The notes beneath the pieces were generated by a model. That model was not told the DNA's origin. It ran no database searches and saw only the letters and a list, made by a program, of their open reading frames with translations. Below are positions 48,757 to 56,485 of a stretch of DNA of 64,000 nucleotides, in pieces. How positions within the stretch are numbered: the stretch's first letter is position 1; each line of letters begins with the position of its first letter. The stretch is from Halorussus gelatinilyticus (GTDB lineage: Archaea; Halobacteriota; Halobacteria; Halobacteriales; Haladaptataceae): the NCBI RefSeq assembly GCF_023238445.1, contig NZ_CP096658.1:1860001-1924000 (forward strand), given 5' to 3'. The position numbers and the translations under genes are program-made.

Positions 48757-50238
48757 ATGGCCGACGCGTACGACGACTTACTCGACCGATACCGGCGAAT
48801 CACCGCGCTACAGGACGGCGGCGGCGTCCTCTACTGGGACCAACAGGTGATGATGCCCGAGGGCGGCACGCCCGCTCGCTCGAAGCAACTCTCGGCGCTC
48901 TCGGGAGTCACCCACGAGCAACTGACCGCCGACGAGACCGGGCGACTGCTCGACGCCGCCGAGGACGAGGAGCTATCCGACGAGCAGTCGGCGGCCGTCC
49001 GCGAGATTCGCCGCGAGTACGACCGGGCGACGAAGGTGCCCGAGGAACTGGTCGAGGAACACACCCGTCTCCAGTCGGAGGCCCAAGACGACTGGCGCGA
49101 GGCGAAGGCCAACGACGACTTCTCGGCGTTCGAGCCGATTCTCTCGGACCTGCTCGACCTCCGCGTCGAGAAGGCCCAGCACATCGACCCCGACCGCGAC
49201 CCCTACGAAGTCATGTTCGAGGACCGCGAGCCGTACCTCGAACTCGACACGGTAGAGCGCATCTTCGACGAACTGAAGGACGGACTCGTCCCGCTCATCG
49301 AGGACATCCGAGCCAGCGAGGGGATTCCGGACACCTTCGAGGGCGAGTTCGACACCGACGCCCAAGAGGCCCTCTCGCGCGACGTGCTGGACCTGCTGGA
49401 CTACGACTGGGACCGCGGCCGCCTCGACACCTCGGCCCACCCGTTCATGTCGGGCACGCAGTTCGACGCCCGCATCACGACCCGATTCGACGAGACCGAC
49501 CTGCTGGGCGCGGTCAGTTCGACCGTCCACGAGTTCGGCCACGCGACCTACGCGCTCGGACTCAGCGACGACGCCTACGGCACGCCGCTCGGCGAGTCGC
49601 GCTCCAGCGGCGTCCACGAGTCCCAGTCGCGCTTCTGGGAGAACCACGTCGGCCGGACGAAGGAGTTCTGGGAACTCGTCCTGCCGACCGTGAAAGACCG
49701 CTTCCCGCAGGTCTCGGACGTGACGCCCGAGCAGGCCTACCGGACCGCCAACCGCATCGAGTCGGACAACCTGATTCGGACCGAGGCCGACGAACTCACC
49801 TACCACATGCACATCATCCTCCGGTCGGAGATAGAGCGCGAGTTCGTCAGCGGCGACCTCGCGGTGAGCGAGATTCCGGCCGCGTGGAACGACAAGATGG
49901 AGGAGTACCTCGGAATCCGGCCCGACACCGACGCGGAGGGCTGTCTCCAGGACATCCACTGGACCGGCGGGTTCGCCAGCTTCCAGAACTACACGGTCGG
50001 GAGCGTCCTCGCGGCCCAGCTCTGGGCGACCATCGAAGAAGAACTGGACGACCCCCGCGGTCTCATCGCCGAGGGCGACTTCCGGCCCATCCGCGACTGG
50101 CTGACCGAGAACGTCCACCGGCACGGCTGTCGGTACACCACCGACGAACTGATTCGGCGGGCGACCGGCGAGGACCTGACCGCCGACTACTTCCTCGACT
50201 ACGCCGAGGAGAAGTTCGGCGAGATTTACGACCTGTAG
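48757..50238 (+). CDS. Carboxypeptidase M32 (Taq-type), paralogue 2
   Basis: 493 aa. It carries the same motifs as the upstream paralogue: MPEGGTPARSKQL, HEFGH in SSTVHEFGHATYALGL, ESQSRFWENHVGRTKEFWE, EADELTYHMHIILRSEIEREF and HGCRYTTDELIRRATGED. It is shorter by about 16 residues, mainly at the N terminus and at the C-terminal DDYQ. The two copies are tandem and in the same direction, so a gene duplication is likely, with divergence throughout rather than a recent copy. Confidence 0.95.
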   Translation: MADAYDDLLDRYRRITALQDGGGVLYWDQQVMMPEGGTPARSKQLSALSGVTHEQLTADETGRLLDAAEDEELSDEQSAAVREIRREYDRATKVPEELVEEHTRLQSEAQDDWREAKANDDFSAFEPILSDLLDLRVEKAQHIDPDRDPYEVMFEDREPYLELDTVERIFDELKDGLVPLIEDIRASEGIPDTFEGEFDTDAQEALSRDVLDLLDYDWDRGRLDTSAHPFMSGTQFDARITTRFDETDLLGAVSSTVHEFGHATYALGLSDDAYGTPLGESRSSGVHESQSRFWENHVGRTKEFWELVLPTVKDRFPQVSDVTPEQAYRTANRIESDNLIRTEADELTYHMHIILRSEIEREFVSGDLAVSEIPAAWNDKMEEYLGIRPDTDAEGCLQDIHWTGGFASFQNYTVGSVLAAQLWATIEEELDDPRGLIAEGDFRPIRDWLTENVHRHGCRYTTDELIRRATGEDLTADYFLDYAEEKFGEIYDL

Positions 50239-50391
50239 CGCTTCTGCTGTCGGCGACTCGGCCGCGGCCGAGTCGCCGACCGTCCGATGGCGTCCGTCGG
50301 GGAAAGAAACGAGTATCGTTCAGCAGCGACTCTCGTGGCGTCGTTCCGCTCGAAAAAGAATCGGTCGGCAACCGTTCCGGCGACGACTCGC

Positions 50392-50658
50392 CTACGCGCC
50401 CGCTTCCTGAAGCGCGTCCTCGAGTTCGTCGCGCTGGGTGACGCCGACGAACCGTTCGACGACGCCGTCGTCGTTCTCGACCACGATGGTCGGAATCGAA
50501 CGGACCTGATACTCGTTGGCCACATCCTGATGCTCGTCCACGTCGATCTTCTCGAACTCGACGTCGCCCCAGTCTTCCTCCATCTCTTCGAGGATGGGGT
50601 CTTGGGTCTTGCAGGGTCCACACCAGTCCGCGTAGAAGTCCTTTAGCGTGACACTCAT
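50392..50658 (-). CDS. Thioredoxin-family protein (CGPC)
   Basis: 88 aa from the ATG at 50658. The active site is DFYADWCGPCKTQDP at about residues 7-21, with the conserved cis-Pro in VRSIPTIVV. It is slightly short of a canonical thioredoxin (about 105 aa) but has the full beta-alpha-beta core. It is likely a cytoplasmic dithiol-disulfide reductant. It converges on the M32 paralogue and diverges from the Sec61-beta gene. Confidence 0.9.
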   Translation of the reverse strand: MSVTLKDFYADWCGPCKTQDPILEEMEEDWGDVEFEKIDVDEHQDVANEYQVRSIPTIVVENDDGVVERFVGVTQRDELEDALQEAGA

Positions 50659-50791
50659 GGGTGTTCTGGCGGAACTATCCCCGCCTCGCGCATAAGGGTT
50701 TCCCACCCGCGTCGTGTTGCCGCGTTCGATTCGTCGCCGCGAGTCGGGTCGCTCCGAAAGGTTTACGCGAGGGGCGGCCGGACCACCGTAC

Positions 50792-50956
50792 ATGAGCAGT
50801 GGCCAGAACTCCGGCGGACTGATGTCCAGTGCCGGACTCGTTCGTTACTTCGACGCGGAGGACCGCAACGCCATCCGTATCGACCCCAAGACCGTCGTCG
50901 CCTTCGGCGTCCTCTTCGGCGTCCTCATCGAGATTCTGAACATCCTCGGACTGTAG
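50792..50956 (+). CDS. secG: Preprotein translocase subunit Sec61-beta
   Basis: 54 aa from the ATG at 50792, below usual gene-finding size. The cytosolic part reads [21 protein letters not shown], with the family motif [13 protein letters not shown], then one C-terminal membrane helix [20 protein letters not shown]. It is the small tail-anchored subunit of the archaeal SecYE-beta channel. It lies alone, as this gene often does in haloarchaea. Confidence 0.93.
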   Translation: MSSGQNSGGLMSSAGLVRYFDAEDRNAIRIDPKTVVAFGVLFGVLIEILNILGL

Positions 50957-51004
50957 TCCCGCGGGCCGTCAGTCCTTTTCCTCGCGTCCGCGTACCGATT
51001 CGAG

Positions 51005-51550
51005 ATGCGTCACCACTCCGCCAGCGACGCCGAGCGCGAACCCGAACCGGACTCCGACTCCCCGCCAACCGCGAGGCCGCGCGCCCGACAGGTCCGCGAC
51101 GGGGCGGTCGGCGGACTCGTCGCCACGCTGGTCATGACAGCGTATCGACTCCCCATCTCGCGGTCGCTCCCGCCGACCGCGCGCCTCTGGGCGCTCTACG
51201 TCGCGGGCGGCGACGAGGACGACCACCCCGTTCCGGCCGTCGTCCTCCACCTGCTCTACGGAACCGTCGCGGGCGCGCTCTTCGGCGCGGCGGGCGCGCT
51301 CCTCGGTGGCGACCCGACTCCGACGGCCGACGACGACGCGGAGGCCCGCCGCGAGGAGGTCGGCCTGTTGGCGGGCGTCGGCTACGCCCTCGCGCTGTCG
51401 TGGTTCGGCGAACGCGTACTCCTCCGGCGACTCCTCGGGATGGACCCCGACCGCGACGAGTCGCTGGTGTTCCACGTCGGCCACGTCATCTACGGGTTGA
51501 CCCTCGGGACGTGGATCGGGTCGCGCGTCAGCCATCCCGAGGATGGCTGA
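51005..51550 (+). CDS. Hypothetical membrane protein
   Basis: 181 aa. A hydrophilic, acidic N terminus (about 35 residues) is followed by four hydrophobic segments (VGGLVATLVMTAYRLPI, AVVLHLLYGTVAGALFGAAGALLG, EVGLLAGVGYALALSWFGE and VGHVIYGLTLGTWIGSRV). The pattern of a Gly-Ala-rich helix pair recalls small membrane proteins in halophiles; I do not recognise a family. The stop codon lies inside the first hairpin of the array at 51527. Confidence 0.7.
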   Translation: MRHHSASDAEREPEPDSDSPPTARPRARQVRDGAVGGLVATLVMTAYRLPISRSLPPTARLWALYVAGGDEDDHPVPAVVLHLLYGTVAGALFGAAGALLGGDPTPTADDDAEARREEVGLLAGVGYALALSWFGERVLLRRLLGMDPDRDESLVFHVGHVIYGLTLGTWIGSRVSHPEDG

Positions 51551-51675
51551 CGGGTTACCGGAAATAGGGTCACGAGCCAGTCACGAGACGCGTGACTGAA
51601 CGTGAGCGGAAGTAGGGTCACACGTCAGTCGATTTTCGAGCGACTGACTCGTGACCGGAAGTAGAGTCACGAAGC
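51527..51675. repeat. Array of three different hairpins with a conserved linker
   Basis: Hairpin 1: GTCAGCCATCC (51527-51537) pairs perfectly with 51541-51551 around a CGA loop. Hairpin 2: CAGTCACG-AGACG-CGTGACTG begins near 51578. Hairpin 3: GTCAGTCG and CGACTGAC around a nine-base loop, near 51624. The linker CCGGAA(A/G)TAGGGTCAC begins at 51558, 51606 and 51655 with little change. The period is 48-49 bp. Hairpin 1 covers the stop codon of the preceding gene. Confidence 0.8.
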
Positions 51676-51703
51676 GGCGACCGATAGAAAGTATATCAGG
51701 AAC

Positions 51704-52789
51704 GTGCCCGTAGCGCCCGACGTGTCACCGAGCGATACGCTTCCGAGCGTCGAGGGACCGCTGGCGGCCGACCGCCTCGCGGAGGCGGTCGGGGACGCCC
51801 TGCCGGACGCCGACTTGCGCGAGGCGACGCCCATCGAGGCAGGCAAGAACGCGGCGTATCGCCTCGTCGTCGCGAGCGATGGTGACGAACGCGAACTCGT
51901 CCTGAAGGTCGGCGACGGCGAGTTCGCCGGCGGGTACCGCGCCGAACCGCGCGTGCTGTCGGCGGTCGGCGAGCGCACCGCGATTCCGGTCCCCGAGGTC
52001 GTCGGCACCGGCGCGTTCGGCGACGACCCGTACTTCCTCGCCGAGCGCGTCCCCGGCGCGAACCCGGCCTGCGACCCCGAATCGCTCCCGCCCGAGGCCT
52101 TCGAGCGCGTCTGCGCCGCGGCGGGCCGCAACCTCGCCGCGCTTCACGACGCCTTCCCGGCGGGCGACTGCGACCTGATTCCCGCCGACGGGTGGGGCAT
52201 GCTCGCGTTCGATTCCGGGGCCGACGCGCTCCACTTCGCCCGCGAGTTCCCCGACTGGTCGACCTATTTCGAGGCGTGGCTGACCCGCAACGTCGAGCGA
52301 CTCGCGGACACTCGGTTCGACGACCTGCGGCCCGCGCTCGCCGACCGCGCCGAGGAGTTCGCCGCAGACGTTCGGACGCTTGCTCCCTTCGAGTCGGTCC
52401 TCACCCACGGCGACTACCGACTCGGAAATCTGCTGGTGGACCCCGAATCCGGCGCGACGAACGGCGTCGTGGACTGGGCGACCCCGACCGCCGCGCCGCC
52501 GACGTGGGAACTCGCCGTCACCGAGGCGATTCTGATAGACTGGCCCGCGCTGGACGACTCGCGGCAGGAGCGACTCCGGACCCGCCTCTACGAGGGGTAC
52601 CGCGAGGTGAACCCGGAACCGCTCGACGGCGAGGGCTTCGAGACCCACCGCCGTCGCTGTCGGTTCGGCGCGCGACTCCGCCTGATGGTCAACCTCGGCG
52701 AGGAGATGGCCGGACGCTCCGAGTCGGCGGTCGAGGCCCGCGCCCGAGAACACCGCGAGGCGCTGCGCGAGTTCGGGGTGGAGGCGTAG
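51704..52789 (+). CDS. Aminoglycoside-phosphotransferase-like kinase (APH fold)
   Basis: 361 aa from a GTG at 51704; a GTG at 51722 is possible. Kinase motifs: GKNAAYRLVVA and ELVLKVG (ATP-binding Lys), the catalytic loop LTHGDYRLGNLLVD (HGD-x4-N) and VVDWATPTAAPPTWEL. In the last, the usual acidic residue after the DW is replaced by Thr/Pro, unusual for the family. The APH fold phosphorylates many small metabolites; the substrate is unknown and antibiotic resistance should not be assumed. Confidence 0.85.
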   Translation: MPVAPDVSPSDTLPSVEGPLAADRLAEAVGDALPDADLREATPIEAGKNAAYRLVVASDGDERELVLKVGDGEFAGGYRAEPRVLSAVGERTAIPVPEVVGTGAFGDDPYFLAERVPGANPACDPESLPPEAFERVCAAAGRNLAALHDAFPAGDCDLIPADGWGMLAFDSGADALHFAREFPDWSTYFEAWLTRNVERLADTRFDDLRPALADRAEEFAADVRTLAPFESVLTHGDYRLGNLLVDPESGATNGVVDWATPTAAPPTWELAVTEAILIDWPALDDSRQERLRTRLYEGYREVNPEPLDGEGFETHRRRCRFGARLRLMVNLGEEMAGRSESAVEARAREHREALREFGVEA

Positions 52790-52888
52790 ATTCGAGCGGC
52801 GACCCGTTTTACCGGGAGTGTGGAGTCCCGAAGACACCCCGATAATCGAGACGCGCAACTTTTGACGGCCGACTCCCTACGCCCGGAC

Positions 52889-53503
52889 ATGACTCTCAGA
52901 GCGGGCGTCGTCGCGGTGCAGGGCGACGTGAGCGAACACGCCGAGGCGGTCCGGCGCGCGGGCGAGGCCCACGGCCGCGAGACCGAGGTCGTCGAAATTC
53001 GAGACGCCGGCGTCGTCCCCGACTGCGACTTCCTCCTGTTGCCCGGCGGGGAATCGACCACCATCTCCCGACTGCTCCACGACGAGGGCATCGCCGAGGA
53101 AATCGTCGCTCACGTCGAGGCCGGCAAGCCCGTGCTGGCGACCTGCGCGGGCCTCATCGTCGCCTCGACCGACGCGGGCGACGACCGCGTGGCGACGCTG
53201 GACCTCGTGGACGCGACCGTCGAGCGCAACGCCTTCGGCCGCCAGAAGGACAGCTTCGAGGCACCCATCGAGGTCGCGGGACTGGACGAGCCGTTTCCCG
53301 CGGTGTTCATCCGCGCGCCGGTCATCGGCGACGTGGGCGAGGGCGTCGAGGTGCTGGCCGAGTGGGACGGCCGCCCGGTGGCGATTCGGGACGGGCCGGT
53401 CGTCGCCACCTCGTTCCACCCCGAGCTGACGCCCGACTCGCGGATGCACGGCCTGAGCCTGTTCGAGACCGACGCGCTCGCCGGGGAAGCGACGCCGGAG
53501 TAA
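52889..53503 (+). CDS. pdxT: Pyridoxal 5'-phosphate synthase glutaminase subunit PdxT
   Basis: 204 aa from the ATG at 52889. It is a class I glutaminase with nucleophile Cys in LATCAGLIVAS, the glutaminase loop LLLPGGESTTISRLL and the catalytic His-Glu pair in TSFHPELT. It makes ammonia for the PdxS subunit, which assembles PLP from ribose 5-phosphate and glyceraldehyde 3-phosphate. PdxS is not in the window. The N terminus MTLRAGVVAVQGDVSEHAEA is diagnostic. The ASCH-domain gene follows 50 bp downstream. Confidence 0.95.
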   Translation: MTLRAGVVAVQGDVSEHAEAVRRAGEAHGRETEVVEIRDAGVVPDCDFLLLPGGESTTISRLLHDEGIAEEIVAHVEAGKPVLATCAGLIVASTDAGDDRVATLDLVDATVERNAFGRQKDSFEAPIEVAGLDEPFPAVFIRAPVIGDVGEGVEVLAEWDGRPVAIRDGPVVATSFHPELTPDSRMHGLSLFETDALAGEATPE

Positions 53504-53553
53504 CCGACGCCGCGAGGCGAACGACTTTCCCACTTCGGTCCGAAGGCGCGAGC

Positions 53554-53871
53554 ATGGCAGACATCGACGCCGACACCCTGCTTCCCAACCAGCGAATGCG
53601 ACGCGGCGCGCAAGACGGCGAAATCAGCCAGATTCACCGCGGCCAGCAGTACGCCGAGGAGGGCGACCGCTTCGCGGTGGACGGCGACGCCTTCGAGGTC
53701 GTGGCGGTCCGCGAGCGCACGCTCGGCGACCTGACCGACGAGGACGCCCGAAAGGAGGGAATGAGAGACTTGGAGCAGTACCGCGAGATACTCGACCGCG
53801 TCCACGACGACTTCGAGTGGGACGACGACAGCGAAGTCGTCCTACACCGGTTCGAGCGCGTCGAGTCGTAG
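53554..53871 (+). CDS. ASCH-domain RNA-binding-like protein
   Basis: 105 aa from the ATG at 53554. It has the beta-barrel ASCH pattern: LLPNQRMRRGAQDGEISQIHRG, then QYAEEGDRFAVDGDAFEVVAVRERTLGDL and a C-terminal VLHRFERV. ASCH (ASC-1 homology) domains bind RNA and modified nucleotides, sometimes deaminating or amidohydrolysing. It lies 50 bp after pdxT in the same direction and may be co-transcribed with it. No catalytic residue could be fixed. Confidence 0.8.
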   Translation: MADIDADTLLPNQRMRRGAQDGEISQIHRGQQYAEEGDRFAVDGDAFEVVAVRERTLGDLTDEDARKEGMRDLEQYREILDRVHDDFEWDDDSEVVLHRFERVES

Positions 53872-53967
53872 GATTTCGGGCTTTCTTTTCCGACGGTCGT
53901 GGCTGTCGGTTCCGACAGAAATCGAAGCGTCGAAGCGAGAACTCGGGAAATCGAGAATCCGACCGAC

Positions 53968-54315
53968 TCACCGACGCTCGCGCAGTTCCGCGCGCAGGTC
54001 GGCGAGGTCCATGTCCTTCATCGACAGCAGGACCAGCAGATGGTACACGATGTCGGCGCTCTCGTGGGCGATTTCCTCGCGGTCGTCGTCCTTCGCGGCC
54101 AGCAGGAGTTCGGTGGTCTCCTCGCCCAACTTCTCCAGCACGGCGTTCTCGCCCTTCTCGTGGGTGAACAGCGAGGCCGTGTAGGAGTCCTCGGGCAGGG
54201 TCTCCTTGCGGTCCTCCACGACCGCGAACAGTTCGTCCAAGATTGCCGCGGTGTCCTCGGAGTCGGCGTCCGCCGACGCGGTGCCCTCCGCGGAGGTCGA
54301 TTGCTCGCCGGTCAT
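53968..54315 (-). CDS. hisE: Phosphoribosyl-ATP diphosphatase HisE
   Basis: 115 aa. The MazG-like all-alpha core is ILDELFAVVEDRKE, SYTASLFTHEKGENAVLEKLGEETTELLLA, DREEIAHESADIVYHLLVLL and MDLADLRAELRE, with the metal-binding Glu-Glu-x3-Asp pattern. It removes pyrophosphate from phosphoribosyl-ATP, the second step of histidine synthesis. The first 20 residues are an acidic extension. The start overlaps the stop of the bifunctional-nuclease gene as ATGA. Other his genes are not nearby. Confidence 0.93.
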   Translation of the reverse strand: MTGEQSTSAEGTASADADSEDTAAILDELFAVVEDRKETLPEDSYTASLFTHEKGENAVLEKLGEETTELLLAAKDDDREEIAHESADIVYHLLVLLSMKDMDLADLRAELRERR

Positions 54316-54764
54316 GCTCCCAACTCCGCGACCTCCCGGATGTCCTGCAACTCGTCGAACTCCGTGCGGTCGCGCCGTCCCGAGGTGAACACCTCGTCCG
54401 CCACCTCGATGGGTGCGTTCGTCCGGGCCGCCAGCGCCAGCGAGTCGCTGGGCCGGGCGTCCACCTCGGCCTCGCCCCGCGGCGTGTCCACGTGGAGGTC
54501 CGCGATGTAGGTGTTGTCCTCCAGCGCCGAGACCACGACTCGCGTCACTCGGCCGCCCAACTCCTCCACGAGGTCGAGCGTGAGGTCGTGAGTCAGCGGT
54601 CGCCCGACGTCCTCGGCCTCCATGCCGCGAGCGATGCTGACCGCCTCCTCGAACCCGATGAAGATGGGGAGTACGCCCTCGTCGTCGTCCGGCGCGAGGA
54701 CGACGACCGGGACCGGCCCCTCGTCGGTCATCGCAACTCGCACCGCGTCGATCTCGACGTCCAT
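54312..54764 (-). CDS. Bifunctional nuclease-domain protein (BFN, DUF151)
   Basis: 150 aa. The N-terminal segment (VVVLAPDDDEGVLPIFIGFEEAVSI) and the later RPLTHDLTLDLVEELGGRV and RPSDSLALAARTNAPIEVADEVF motifs match BFN proteins. Plant members show RNase and DNase activity; the archaeal function is unproven. It is the first gene of a two-gene operon with hisE (four-base overlap), an arrangement found widely in haloarchaea. ATG start at 54764. Confidence 0.88.
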   Translation of the reverse strand: MDVEIDAVRVAMTDEGPVPVVVLAPDDDEGVLPIFIGFEEAVSIARGMEAEDVGRPLTHDLTLDLVEELGGRVTRVVVSALEDNTYIADLHVDTPRGEAEVDARPSDSLALAARTNAPIEVADEVFTSGRRDRTEFDELQDIREVAELGA

Positions 54765-55006
54765 GCGCCTACCGACGGGAGCCAGAACAAAAAGTCTGCC
54801 CTACTGGGAATCGAACGCCTCCGGGCGACTGCGAGGCCTGAAGCGAAGACGCGCTTTGAAGCCGCCCGCTCGCGGTCGCGGTCTCGCAGTTTGCTGTGCT
54901 GTCGCGGCTTGCTGTACTATCGCGGCGCTGTGCTTTCGTCGGCACGGGACGCTGACTCCCGACCCGAACCAGCACCGATTAGTCGCCACCGGCCCAATCC
55001 CCGCCA

Positions 55007-56026
55007 ATGACCGACCTCGGCAAGGTAGACCGCGCGTTCTTCGACCGGTACATCTACCCCAACCTCGGGGCCGACCGCTCCGACGTGGCGCTCGGACCGC
55101 AACACGGCGTCGACTTCGGCGTCGTGGAGGTCGGCGAGCGGGCGGTCGTGATGGCCAGCGACCCCCTCTCGCTCGTCCCGGCGCTCGGCTTCGAGAAGGC
55201 CGGGTGGTTCGCGGTCCACGTCGCGCTCTCGGACGCCGCGGTCTCGGGCATCCCGCCCTCCCACCTCTCGGTGACCTTCACGCTCCCGCCGGAGATGACC
55301 GACGAGGAGTTCGGCGCGGTCTGGGAGGCGTTCGACCGCGAGGCCGGCGAACTGGGCGTCAGCATCGTGACGGGCCACACCGCCCGGTACGGCGGTTGTC
55401 GGTATCCGTGGGTCGGCGGCGCGACCACGCTGGCGGTCGGCGACCCCGACGAGGTGGTCCGGCCCGACGGCGCGTCGCCGGGCGACCGACTGCTCGTGAC
55501 GAAGGGTCCCGCGGTCGAAGTCGCGGGCTTTCTGGTGACGCTGTTCGAGGACGCGGTGGACCTCCCCGACGCCACCATCGCCGAGGCCAAAGAGCGATTC
55601 TGGGATATGAGTCCGGTCCGGGACGCGCTGACCGCCGCGGCCGCCGGTCCCGTCACCGCGATGCACGACGCGACCGAGGGCGGACTCCGTGGCGCGCTGG
55701 TCGAGATGGCCGAGGCGGGCGGCGTCCGCCTCGACGTGGACTCGTCGGCGATGCCCGTCCTGCCCGGCGTCGCCGAGTCCTGCGACTTTTTCGGCATCGA
55801 CCCGTGGGCCGCGACCAGCGAGGGGACGCTCCTGCTGACCGTCGAGTCGGGCGGCGTCGAGTCCGTCCTGTCGGCGCTCGACGCCGAGGGCATCCCGGCC
55901 GCCGAAATCGGCGAGGTCCGCGAGGGCGATGGCGTCTTCGTGGACGGCGACCGCGCCGAGAAACCCGAGTCCGACCCCTCGTGGGAGGTCTTCGAGGAGT
56001 ACGCCGAGAAAGCGGGACTGGAGTAA
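55007..56026 (+). CDS. AIR-synthase-family protein (HypE/ThiL-like)
   Basis: 339 aa. The PurM-type N-terminal half shows DLGKVDRAFFDRYIYPNLGA, then ASDPLSLVPALGFEKAG and SHLSVTFTLPPEMTDEEF; the C-terminal half has ITxxG-like TGHTARYGGCRYPWVGG, MHDATEGGLRGALVEMAEAGGV and LLLTVESGGVESVL. Such ATP-dependent enzymes include ThiL, HypE, SelD and PurM. The DATEGG motif resembles HypE, but no hydrogenase genes are near, so the true role is open. Upstream spacer 54765-55006 holds no gene. Confidence 0.85.
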   Translation: MTDLGKVDRAFFDRYIYPNLGADRSDVALGPQHGVDFGVVEVGERAVVMASDPLSLVPALGFEKAGWFAVHVALSDAAVSGIPPSHLSVTFTLPPEMTDEEFGAVWEAFDREAGELGVSIVTGHTARYGGCRYPWVGGATTLAVGDPDEVVRPDGASPGDRLLVTKGPAVEVAGFLVTLFEDAVDLPDATIAEAKERFWDMSPVRDALTAAAAGPVTAMHDATEGGLRGALVEMAEAGGVRLDVDSSAMPVLPGVAESCDFFGIDPWAATSEGTLLLTVESGGVESVLSALDAEGIPAAEIGEVREGDGVFVDGDRAEKPESDPSWEVFEEYAEKAGLE

Positions 56027-56085
56027 GCCGGCGAGCGTCCACCGCCGACCAAGCTTAACCGCCCGGAGAGCGTACGTGGTCCGGT

Positions 56086-56451
56086 ATGACCAACTGGTAC
56101 GCAGTCGGGGTCGGATTCGTCGTCATGACCGTAATCGGCGTCGTCGGCCTCGCGATTCCGGGTCTCGGCCAACTCACCGCGGGACTGGTCGGCGGGTTCG
56201 TCGCGGGCTACGTGGCCGCGGGCGGGGCCGGACGCGGCGCGTGGCACGGCCTGCTCGCGGGGTCGCTCGGCGGCATCGTCGTCGCCGCCGTCTTCGGGGT
56301 CGCGGTCGGCGTCCTCGGGGCCATCGGACTCGGCCCGTTCGGTCCCCTGCTCGGCGGCGGGGTCTTCTTCGTCGCCGTGTTCGTCGCGCTCGTGATGGGG
56401 CTGGAGAGCGCGCTCGCCGGGGCGCTCGGCGGGTGGATAGCCGAGGAGTAG
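56086..56451 (+). CDS. DUF5518-type membrane protein
   Basis: 121 aa, almost entirely hydrophobic, with four helices rich in Gly and Ala (VGVGFVVMTVIGVVGLAIPG, LTAGLVGGFVAGYVAAGGAG, LLAGSLGGIVVAAVFGVAVGVLG and GGVFFVAVFVALVMGLESALAGALGG). The Gly-rich repeat pattern G-x2-G-G matches the haloarchaeal DUF5518 family. Function unknown. It begins 59 bp after the AIR-synthase-like gene and precedes the M48 protease by 34 bp. Confidence 0.75.
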   Translation: MTNWYAVGVGFVVMTVIGVVGLAIPGLGQLTAGLVGGFVAGYVAAGGAGRGAWHGLLAGSLGGIVVAAVFGVAVGVLGAIGLGPFGPLLGGGVFFVAVFVALVMGLESALAGALGGWIAEE

Positions 56452-56485
56452 AAGGTTTATTTCGGGGGCGTGCGGACCGCGACGT

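Noticed and set aside
51527-51675. CRISPR array
   Set aside because: Only three linkers of about 16 bases, the intervening sequences are themselves palindromes, and no cas gene is in the window.
51704-52789. Antibiotic resistance gene
   Set aside because: The APH fold is shared by many metabolite kinases, and there is no mobile element or resistance context.
54795-54835. tRNA gene or fragment, from a GTTCGATTC T-loop-like string on the minus strand
   Set aside because: The bases on either side do not form a T-stem, and no acceptor, D or anticodon stem could be built around it.
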